DNA from: Pseudomonas extremorientalis
GTDB lineage: Bacteria > Pseudomonadota > Gammaproteobacteria > Pseudomonadales > Pseudomonadaceae
NCBI RefSeq assembly: GCF_001870465.1
Contig: NZ_MDGK01000015.1
Location: 496,001-560,000, forward strand
DNA: 64,000 bases
Direction: 5' to 3'
Of the stretch, positions 1-7,038 are shown piece by piece. The position numbers and the translations under genes are program-made. Positions within the stretch are counted from its first letter, which is position 1, and every line of letters begins with the position of its first letter. The notes beneath the pieces are model-generated. The model saw only the letters and a list, made by a program, of their open reading frames with translations. It searched no databases and was not told the DNA's origin.

Positions 1-72
1 GATTGCAGGGTGTCAGTCACTGAAAATATTGACTGAACCACCGCTATCGGGGGCAAGCCCCCTCCCACATGT
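1..72. repeat. REPIN-type palindrome, right half complete, left half degenerate
   Basis: The right half contains CTATCGGGGGCAAGCCCC followed by CTCCCACAT, a common intergenic REP of fluorescent pseudomonads. The centre pairs as GTCAGTCA against TGACTGA around a short AT-rich loop. The left arm is degenerate or lies beyond the window edge. The element lies just past the stop codon of bglX, where it may act as a transcription end or mRNA stabiliser. The related full copy lies at 4616-4737. Confidence 0.65.
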
Positions 73-2364
73 TTACAGCAGTTCGAAGGTTTGCTGTTGT
101 ACGTCCTGGGAATCCAACCCGATCTGCACATTGAACTCGCCTGGCTCGGCCGCGTACTTGAGCTGGGTGTTGTAGAACTTCAAGTCTTCCTCGGTGATGG
201 TGAAGTGCAAGGTGCGCTCTTCGCCCGCCTTGAGCATGACCTTCTGGAAGTTCTTCAGCTCCTTGATCGGGCGGATCATCGAACCGGCCACGTCCTGGAT
301 ATACAGCTGCACCACGGTTTCGCCATCGACCTTGCCGGTGTTCTTCACCGTCACGCTGGCGTCGAGCTTGCCGGTCTTGTTCAGGGTGGTGGACGACAGC
401 GCCATGTCCGACAGGCCGAATGTGGTGTAGCTCAAGCCATACCCAAACGGGAACAGCGGCCCGGTGGTGTCATCGAAGTACTGCGAAGTGTAGTTGCCCG
501 GTTTGCCTGGGGTGAATGGTCGGCCGATGGTCAGGTGGTTGTAGTAGGTCGGAATCTGCCCCACCGAACGCGGGAAGGTGATCGGCAGCTTGCCCGACGG
601 GTTGTAGTCGCCGAACAGCACGTCGGCGATGGCGTTGCCGCCTTCGGTGCCGGCGAACCAGGTTTCCAGGATGGCGTCGGCCTGTTGGTTCTCTTCCAGA
701 ATCGACAGCGGGCGACCGTTCATCAGCACCAGGACCAGCGGCTTGCCGGTGGCTTTGAGGGCTTTGATCAGGTCGCGCTGGCTTTGCGGGATGTTCAGGT
801 CGGTGCGGCTGGAGGATTCGTGGGACATGCCACGGGACTCGCCCACGGCGGCCACCACCACATCGGCATCCTTGGCAGCCTTGACCGCTTCGTCAATCAT
901 CACTTGGGCTGGTCGGGTGTCATCGACCACTTCCGGCGCATCGAAGTTGAGGAAGTTCAGGTAGTCGACCACTGCCTTGTCGTTGGTGATGTTGGCGCCA
1001 CGGGCATAGATGATCTTGCCTTTTTCGCCGATCACCGCGTTCATGCCGTCGAGCAGGGTCACCGATTGCTCGGGTTTGCCGGCGGCGGCCCAGCTGCCCA
1101 TCATGTCGATCGGCGCCTTGGCCAACGGACCGACCAGGGCGATGGTCGCGGATTTTTTCAGCGGCAGGGTGTTGTCCCGGTTTTTCAGCAACACCAGGCT
1201 ACGGCGCGCGATGTCGCGGGCCTCGCTGCGGTGCAGGCGGCTTTCGGCGTAGGTGTCGGCCGGGTCATCCTCGGCCTTGCCGATGCGCAGGTACGGGTCC
1301 TTGAACAGGCCCATGTCGTACTTGGCGCCGAGCACTTCGCGCACGGCGTTGTCGATGTCACTTTGTTCGATCTCGCCGGACTTGAGCAGGCCGGGCAGTT
1401 CCTTGCCGTACAGCGTGTCGTTCATGCTCATGTCGATGCCGGCCTTGATCGCCAGTTTCGCGGCTTCACGCCCATCCTTGGCCACGCCGTGCTTGATCAG
1501 TTCGAAGATCGCGCCATGGTCGCTCACGGCCAGGCCCTTGAAGCCCCAGTCCTTGCGCAGCAGGTCGTTCATCAGCCAGGTATTGGCGGTGGCGGGCACG
1601 CCGTTGATCGAGTTCAGCGCCACCATTACGCCGCCGGAACCGGCCTTGATCGCCGCGTGGTACGGCGGCAGGTAGTCCTGGTACATCTTGACCGGGCTCA
1701 TGTCGACCACGTTGTAGTCGCGGCCGCCTTCCACTGCGCCATACAGGGCGAAGTGTTTGACGCTGGCCATGATGCTGTCGGCATTCGCGGGGCTGACGCC
1801 CTGAAAGGCCTTGACCATCACTTCGGCAATGCGCGAGACCAGGTAGGTGTCTTCACCGAAACCTTCGGAGGTACGCCCCCAGCGCGGGTCGCGGGAGATG
1901 TCGACCATCGGCGCGAAGGTGATGTCGAGGCTGTCGGCGGCGGCTTCCTGGGCGGCGATGCGCCCGGAGCGGCCGATGGCGTCCATGTCCCAGCTGGAGG
2001 CCAGGGCCAGGCTGATCGGGAAGATGGTGCGGTGGCCGTGGATCACGTCGTAGGCGAAAAACATCGGGATCTTCAAGCGGCTGCGCATGGCCGCGTCCTG
2101 CATCGGACGGTTTTCCGGGCGAGTGATGGAGTTGAACGTGCCACCGATGCGGCCGGCGGCGATTTCCTTGCGGATCAGCTCGCGGGGCATTTCGGGGCCG
2201 ATGCTGATCAGGCGCAATTGGCCGATCTTTTCATCGAGGGTCATCTGCTTGAGCAGGTCGCTGACGAAGGCGTCCTTGTCCTTGAGCGCAGCAGGCTTTG
2301 TTTCTGCCCAGGCGGGGTGGGTGGCCAGCGTGGCAACAAGGCCGAGCAAACACAGCTTCTTCAT
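73..2364 (-). CDS. bglX: Periplasmic beta-glucosidase, glycoside hydrolase family 3
   Basis: This 763-residue protein matches the usual BglX length. The start at 2364 gives a clean signal peptide (MKKLCLLGLVATLATHPAWA), so the open frame further upstream is excluded. It has the GH3 N-terminal barrel, the nucleophile motif GLAVSDHGA (the Asp near residue 285), the alpha/beta sandwich domain with KNRDNTLPL, and a C-terminal fibronectin-III-like domain. It should hydrolyse beta-linked glucosides in the periplasm. It is a single gene, divergent from the lemA operon, with a REP element after its stop. The family call is secure; the natural substrate is not visible. Confidence 0.93.
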   Translation of the reverse strand: MKKLCLLGLVATLATHPAWAETKPAALKDKDAFVSDLLKQMTLDEKIGQLRLISIGPEMPRELIRKEIAAGRIGGTFNSITRPENRPMQDAAMRSRLKIPMFFAYDVIHGHRTIFPISLALASSWDMDAIGRSGRIAAQEAAADSLDITFAPMVDISRDPRWGRTSEGFGEDTYLVSRIAEVMVKAFQGVSPANADSIMASVKHFALYGAVEGGRDYNVVDMSPVKMYQDYLPPYHAAIKAGSGGVMVALNSINGVPATANTWLMNDLLRKDWGFKGLAVSDHGAIFELIKHGVAKDGREAAKLAIKAGIDMSMNDTLYGKELPGLLKSGEIEQSDIDNAVREVLGAKYDMGLFKDPYLRIGKAEDDPADTYAESRLHRSEARDIARRSLVLLKNRDNTLPLKKSATIALVGPLAKAPIDMMGSWAAAGKPEQSVTLLDGMNAVIGEKGKIIYARGANITNDKAVVDYLNFLNFDAPEVVDDTRPAQVMIDEAVKAAKDADVVVAAVGESRGMSHESSSRTDLNIPQSQRDLIKALKATGKPLVLVLMNGRPLSILEENQQADAILETWFAGTEGGNAIADVLFGDYNPSGKLPITFPRSVGQIPTYYNHLTIGRPFTPGKPGNYTSQYFDDTTGPLFPFGYGLSYTTFGLSDMALSSTTLNKTGKLDASVTVKNTGKVDGETVVQLYIQDVAGSMIRPIKELKNFQKVMLKAGEERTLHFTITEEDLKFYNTQLKYAAEPGEFNVQIGLDSQDVQQQTFELL

Positions 2365-2473
2365 GAATATCCTTTTTCGGCTCACTGCACAGCGAAAATG
2401 CGCTGTTCTGCCAAAATGTGGTGAACGTAATGTTGTTGTTCGAGTGTTATACCGACAAATGCCGCACACTTCG

Positions 2474-2499
2474 GAACTCTTATTAGCGGTGGGCATCTT
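2474..2499 (+). promoter_or_regulatory. Possible AlgU-type promoter for the lemA operon
   Basis: GAACTC, then 16 bases, then TCTTT resembles the AlgU/sigma-E consensus (GAACTT-N16/17-TCtga) and lies about 90 bp before the lemA start. The match is imperfect and rests on reading by eye. Confidence 0.25.
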
Positions 2500-2590
2500 T
2501 TTAGCTGATTGATTCGATGCAATCCAGTCGTGGCAGCGGATTATGCCTTACCGGTGCCCAATTCCATCAAGGTTCGCCAGGAGAAACACC

Positions 2591-3202
2591 ATGCAAGCAG
2601 CACAAGGTTACCGCTGGGGCTTGAAAGCCGCGGTTTTGCTATTGATCGGTACGGTGCTCAGCGGTTGCGGCATCAACAACATCCCGACCCTGGACGAACA
2701 GGCCAAGGCCGCCTGGGGCCAGGTGCAGAACCAGTACCAACGCCGCGCCGACCTGATCCCCAACCTGGTGGAAGTGGTCAAGGGCTATGCCGCCCATGAG
2801 CAGGACACCCTCACCGCCGTGATCGAAGCGCGGGCCAAGGCCACCTCGATCCAGGTGGATGCCAGCACCCTCGACAACCCGGAAAAACTCAAGCAGTTCC
2901 AGCAAGCCCAGGACGGCTTGAGCGGCGCGCTCAGTCGTTTGATGGTGGTGTCCGAGCGCTACCCGGACCTTAAGGCCAACCAGAACTTCCTGGCCCTGCA
3001 ATCCCAGCTTGAAGGCACCGAAAACCGTATCGCCGTGGCCCGTCGCGATTTCATCCAGGCGGTGCAGGCCTACAACACCGAGATCCGCACCTTCCCTGGC
3101 CGCCTGTGGCACAGCGTGATGTACAGCGACTTGCCGGTCCGCGCCACGTTTGAAGCCACCAGTGCCGATGCCGATAAAGCGCCGCAAGTGAAGTTCAAAT
3201 AA
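2591..3202 (+). CDS. LemA family lipoprotein
   Basis: This 203-residue protein begins at the ATG after a GAGAAA ribosome site; the open frame upstream has no plausible start. A hydrophobic N-terminal segment ends in a lipobox-like LSGC (about residues 24-27), followed by the LemA helical domain with the signature NQYQRRADLIPNLVEVVKGYA. LemA proteins are helical, membrane-attached and of poorly defined function. It is followed after 18 bp by two TPM-domain genes, the usual LemA-TPM arrangement in Gram-negative bacteria, which suggests a shared envelope role. Confidence 0.88.
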   Translation: MQAAQGYRWGLKAAVLLLIGTVLSGCGINNIPTLDEQAKAAWGQVQNQYQRRADLIPNLVEVVKGYAAHEQDTLTAVIEARAKATSIQVDASTLDNPEKLKQFQQAQDGLSGALSRLMVVSERYPDLKANQNFLALQSQLEGTENRIAVARRDFIQAVQAYNTEIRTFPGRLWHSVMYSDLPVRATFEATSADADKAPQVKFK

Positions 3203-3220
3203 GGCTGCGCTGAGGTGTCG

Positions 3221-3949
3221 ATGCGTTTATTACGGATAGGCCTGGCGCTGTGGCTTCTGGCCTGCGTGGGCGTGGCCCAGGCGGCGCTGACTCTCCCGGC
3301 GCTGACCGGGCGGGTGGTGGACAACGCCCAGATGATCGACCCGGCCACGCGTGCGCAACTGACCCAGCAATTGCAGGCGCTGGAGCAGACGTCCGGCGAC
3401 CAGATCGTGGTGGTCACCGTGCCCGACCTGCAGGGCGTGCCGATTGAGGACTTCGGTTATCAACTGGGCCGCCAGTGGGGCATCGGCCAAAAGGGCAAGG
3501 ACAACGGCGCGCTGTTGATCGTCGCCCGCGATGAGCGCAAATTGCGCATCGAAGTCGGCTACGGCCTGGAAGGTGTGCTCACCGATGCGCAGTCGTGGGT
3601 GATCATCAACCAGGTGATTGCACCCAAGTTCAAGGCCGGTAACTTCAGCCAGGGCATCAGCGACGGTGTGGCGGCGATGGTGCAGGTGGTGAGCGGCGAA
3701 CCGCTGGCCGTGCCGGCCCATGTGGCGGACGCCAACTTTGCCAAGGATAATCCCGGGTTTTCCATCGGTCTGTTTATCCTGCTGATCGGCGTGTTGTGGC
3801 TGTGCAATCGCCTGGGCCTGCCGGTGGGCGCGATCCTGCTGGCGATTCTCAGCAGCAGCGGACGCGGCGGTGGTGGCGGGGGCGGCGGCGGTGGTTTCCG
3901 CGGCGGCGGTGGCGGCTTTGGCGGTGGCGGGGCTTCAGGCGGCTGGTGA
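3221..3949 (+). CDS. TPM-domain (YgcG-like) membrane protein with glycine-rich tail
   Basis: This 242-residue protein has a signal peptide (MRLLRIGLALWLLACVGVAQA), a TPM domain (about residues 30-160, with RVVDNAQMI and RIEVGYGLEG), a transmembrane segment at about 178-205, and a C-terminal run of Gly broken by Phe/Arg and ending in GGASGGW. TPM domains are linked to photosystem repair in plants but have no settled role in bacteria. I prefer the ATG at 3221 to the GTG two codons earlier because GAGG lies at good spacing. It is the middle gene of the lemA operon. Confidence 0.88.
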   Translation: MRLLRIGLALWLLACVGVAQAALTLPALTGRVVDNAQMIDPATRAQLTQQLQALEQTSGDQIVVVTVPDLQGVPIEDFGYQLGRQWGIGQKGKDNGALLIVARDERKLRIEVGYGLEGVLTDAQSWVIINQVIAPKFKAGNFSQGISDGVAAMVQVVSGEPLAVPAHVADANFAKDNPGFSIGLFILLIGVLWLCNRLGLPVGAILLAILSSSGRGGGGGGGGGGFRGGGGGFGGGGASGGW

Positions 3950-3977
3950 TGATAATAATGAGAGAGCAAGCACAACC

Positions 3978-4595
3978 ATGGCATTACTGACTGAACACGA
4001 GCAGCGCCAAGTCGCTGAGGCGATCGCCCGCGTGGAAAAGACCACCGACGCGGAGCTGGTGACCGTGCTGGCCGCCCGCGCCGATGACTACGCCTACATC
4101 CCGCTGCTGTGGGCCAGCCTGATCGCGTTGGTGGTGCCGGGAGTGGTGCATTACCTGTCGGGCTACCTGACCATGTACACCTTGCTGCTGGCGCAATGGG
4201 CGACCTTCATCGTGCTGTGCCTGGTGTTCCGCCTGCCCAAGGTGACGACACGGTTGATCCCGCGTTCGGTGCGCCACTGGCGCGCCTCCAACCTGGCGCG
4301 ACGCCAGTTCCTCGAGCAGAACCTGCATCACACCCTGGGCAGCACCGGTGTGCTGATTTTTGTCAGTGAGGCCGAGCGGTACGTGGAGATCCTGGTGGAT
4401 GACGGCATTTCCAGTCGCCTGGATGACAGCAACTGGGATGGGATCGTCAAGGCATTTACCCAGCAGGTGAAGCAAGGGCAGACGCTGGCGGGGTTTGTGG
4501 CGTGCATCGAGGCCTGTGGCGAGTTGTTGAAGGTACATGTGCCGGTGACGCAAACCCGCAATGAACTGCCCAATCGCCTGGTCGTACTCGAATAA
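3978..4595 (+). CDS. TPM-domain protein with two central transmembrane segments
   Basis: This 205-residue protein starts at an ATG 28 bp after the previous gene, behind AGAGAG. It opens with a TPM-like half (EAIARVEKTTDAELVTVLA), is interrupted by two hydrophobic helices (about residues 36-80), and resumes with the second TPM half (GVLIFVSEAERYVEILVDDG). It lacks a signal peptide and a Gly-rich tail, so it differs from its neighbour and may be its partner in the membrane. The reading is by family resemblance; the function is unknown. Confidence 0.85.
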   Translation: MALLTEHEQRQVAEAIARVEKTTDAELVTVLAARADDYAYIPLLWASLIALVVPGVVHYLSGYLTMYTLLLAQWATFIVLCLVFRLPKVTTRLIPRSVRHWRASNLARRQFLEQNLHHTLGSTGVLIFVSEAERYVEILVDDGISSRLDDSNWDGIVKAFTQQVKQGQTLAGFVACIEACGELLKVHVPVTQTRNELPNRLVVLE

Positions 4596-4615
4596 AACTC
4601 AGTGTTGGGCAAAAA

Positions 4616-4737
4616 ATGTGGGAGGGGCGGTGCGACGGTTCGACTTGCCCCCGATAGCGGTGTGTCAGTCACCCGATTCATTGGCTGATCTACTGCTATC
4701 GGGGGCAAGTCGAACCGTCGCACCGCCCCTCCCACAT
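4616..4737. repeat. REPIN: perfect 43-bp inverted arms around a 36-bp centre
   Basis: Positions 4616-4658 and 4695-4737 are exact reverse complements over 43 bases. Each starts with ATGTGGGAGGGG and ends with CCCCCGATAGC. Compared with the element at the window start, each arm carries an extra CGGTGCGACGGTTCGA block inside the REP. The 36-bp centre is itself partly self-complementary (TCAG near both ends). It lies after the TPM operon and before the methyltransferase gene. Confidence 0.9.
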
Positions 4738-4845
4738 TGGGTTCTGTGGTGTTCCATCCAATGACCACTGATCAAATAACCCCGTGCCCTGAATCGCTAT
4801 ACCCCCTAAAATGCCCGGCATTCCCTGCCCGAGGCGTTTTTGTTC

Positions 4846-6048
4846 ATGTCTGTCACTGCTCAACCGGATCATCATGCCCAGTTCATCGAACTGCTGAGCG
4901 CAAGCCTCGCGCAGAATGCCTTTATCAAGCTGGTGCTGGCCAAGTACGTCGGCGATGAAGCCGAGTTGCAACGGCTGATCATCAAGCCGGTAACGGTCAA
5001 GGAGCAGCCGTGCCTGTCCTTCGTCTACCGCTATAAGACCCGCGATATCACCAAGAACTTCCCGGTGGCCGAGGGTGTGGCAGCGATTGCCGAGTTGCTG
5101 CCGGCCCCGTTCAAGAACGCGCACCTGCTGTCGCTGACCGACGAAGCCCAGCTGGAATACAGCAAGAAGAACAAAAGCTCGCTGTTCAGAAGCAAGCCGC
5201 AGCAACTGCGCGAAGCGCCATCGGCTGAGCATAACCGCGAGAAAAACCGCTTCCTTGACCTGAGCCGGCCGTTCCTCGCCGACCTGGGGGTGACTGACGC
5301 CAGGCAGGCGCTGATCCCGTCGATGTCGCGCAAATGGAAGCAGATCAACAAGTTCATCGAAGTGTTCAGCCATGCGCTGACCTCGTCACCGCTGAAGCTG
5401 GACCAGCCGGTGCGCGTTGCCGACTTCGGCTCGGGCAAGGGCTACCTGACGTTCGCCATCCACGACTACCTGCGCAACACCCTCAAGGCCGAGGGCGAAG
5501 TGACCGGCGTTGAATTGCGCGAAGACATGGTGACCCTGTGCAACATCGCCGCCGCCCGCCTGGAGCACCCTGGGCTGGTGTTCAAGTGTGGCGACGTGCG
5601 CAGCGTGGCCCCCAGCGAACTGGAGGTGATGATCGCCCTGCATGCCTGCGACATTGCCACCGACTATGCGATCCACACCGGCATCCGTTCCGGCGCGTCG
5701 ATCATCATGTGCTCGCCGTGCTGCCACAAACAGATCCGCCTGCAGATCCAGAGCCCGGTGCTGCTCAAGCCGATGCTGCAATACGGCCTGCACCTGGGCC
5801 AGCAGGCCGAAATGGTCACCGACAGTTTGCGGGCGTTGTTCCTCGAAGCCTGCGGTTATGAGACCAAGGTGTTCGAGTTCATCTCGTTGGAGCACACCAA
5901 CAAGAACAAGATGATCCTGGCCGTAAAACGCTCAGAGCCACTGGACAACGCGCAGTTGCTGGAGAAGATCCAGCAACTCAAGGCGTTCTACCACATCACC
6001 GAACACTGCCTGGAAACCCTGCTGCGCGCGGATGGTTACCTGGCCTGA
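4846..6048 (+). CDS. Class I SAM-dependent methyltransferase, METTL25/RRNAD1-like
   Basis: This 400-residue protein starts at the ATG at 4846 (MSVTAQPD); a TTG two codons earlier is less likely. A Rossmann methyltransferase core starts near residue 185 with VADFGSGKGYLTFAIHDYL (SAM-binding motif I). It continues with GVELREDMVTLC, HACDIATDYAI and a Cys-rich CSPCCHKQI. The roughly 180-residue N-terminal part has no motif I recognise. The core resembles the eukaryotic METTL25 family. The substrate is unknown. It overlaps the convergent permease gene by 13 bp. Confidence 0.8.
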   Translation: MSVTAQPDHHAQFIELLSASLAQNAFIKLVLAKYVGDEAELQRLIIKPVTVKEQPCLSFVYRYKTRDITKNFPVAEGVAAIAELLPAPFKNAHLLSLTDEAQLEYSKKNKSSLFRSKPQQLREAPSAEHNREKNRFLDLSRPFLADLGVTDARQALIPSMSRKWKQINKFIEVFSHALTSSPLKLDQPVRVADFGSGKGYLTFAIHDYLRNTLKAEGEVTGVELREDMVTLCNIAAARLEHPGLVFKCGDVRSVAPSELEVMIALHACDIATDYAIHTGIRSGASIIMCSPCCHKQIRLQIQSPVLLKPMLQYGLHLGQQAEMVTDSLRALFLEACGYETKVFEFISLEHTNKNKMILAVKRSEPLDNAQLLEKIQQLKAFYHITEHCLETLLRADGYLA

Positions 6049-6938
6049 TCGGCCAATGCTACGGGCGCAGGTCGCACCGCCGTCTTGCGCCCCAGCATCA
6101 CCGTCACGATCACCCCACACGCAAACAGCCAGGTTATCGGCTCGATGTGTTCACCAAAAAACAGCGCCGAAAACGCGATGGTGAAGAAGATCTGCAACAG
6201 CTGGATCTGGCTGACCCGCGCAATCCCGCCCATGGCCAACCCGGCGTACCAGGCAAAGAACCCCAGGAACTGTGAGAACAGCGACACATAGCCAAACGCC
6301 CACCACGCGCGCATCGAAATCGCGCCTTGATGCTGCGCCGCCAGGTACCACACCGGGCCGATCAGCACCGGCGTCGACAGCACCAGCGCCCAGCAGATCA
6401 CCTGCCAGCCGCCCATTTCCTTGGCCAATCGACCGCCTTCGGCATACCCCAGGCCGCCCACCGCAATCGCACCGAGCATCAGCAAATCACCGGCCTGGAT
6501 GCTACCGGCGCCGGTAATCAGCGCGTAACTCAACACCAATCCACTGCCCAGCGCTGCGCAGGCCCAGAAAGCTTTCGATGGCCGCTCATGGGACAGCCAC
6601 GCCGCATACAGCGCCACGCACAGCGGTTGCAGGCCGTTGACCAATGCGCCGTGGGACGCCGGCAAGGTCTGCATGGCCCAGGCTGACAGCACCGGGAAAC
6701 CGAGGATCACCCCCGCGATCACCAGGCACAGCCCGCGCACCTGGCGCCAGGTCGGCCAGCGTTCGCGGCGCCACAGCAACAGCGCCGCCGCCGGGATCGC
6801 CGCAAACAACGCTCGGCCCAGGCCGTTGAGCAACGGGTGGATTTCCTGCACCACGATGCGGGTGAAGGGCAGGGTCAGGCTGAAGATGATGACGCCCAGC
6901 AGGCCGAGGGCCATGCCGGTATTTTCGCGCGAACTCAT
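6036..6938 (-). CDS. EamA/DMT family permease
   Basis: This 300-residue protein has about ten transmembrane helices in two EamA repeats. Hallmarks include LGVIIFSLTLPFTRI at the start, LPASHGALVNGLQPLCVAL at the end of repeat 1 and FFGEHIEPITW near the C-terminus. The start at 6938 (MSSRENTGMALG) places the first helix at the N-terminus as in family members. Such proteins usually export amino acids or other small metabolites. The substrate cannot be read from sequence. Confidence 0.88.
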   Translation of the reverse strand: MSSRENTGMALGLLGVIIFSLTLPFTRIVVQEIHPLLNGLGRALFAAIPAAALLLWRRERWPTWRQVRGLCLVIAGVILGFPVLSAWAMQTLPASHGALVNGLQPLCVALYAAWLSHERPSKAFWACAALGSGLVLSYALITGAGSIQAGDLLMLGAIAVGGLGYAEGGRLAKEMGGWQVICWALVLSTPVLIGPVWYLAAQHQGAISMRAWWAFGYVSLFSQFLGFFAWYAGLAMGGIARVSQIQLLQIFFTIAFSALFFGEHIEPITWLFACGVIVTVMLGRKTAVRPAPVALADQAR

Positions 6939-7038
6939 GGGGCAACCAAAACGAGAGGGCTTCAAGGGAAGCCCATCTAGCCACATCCCCCGCCGGTTGC
7001 GGGCCTACAGCTGAGTGCGGATTTATCCGTACAGTTTT

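Noticed and set aside
91..2424. A 777-codon open frame on the plus strand opposite bglX
   Set aside because: High-GC antisense shadow of bglX with low-complexity translation and no family resemblance.
6957..6974. Hairpin GGGCTTC-AAGG-GAAGCCC between the TonB receptor and EamA genes
   Set aside because: No T run on either strand, so I do not call it a terminator.
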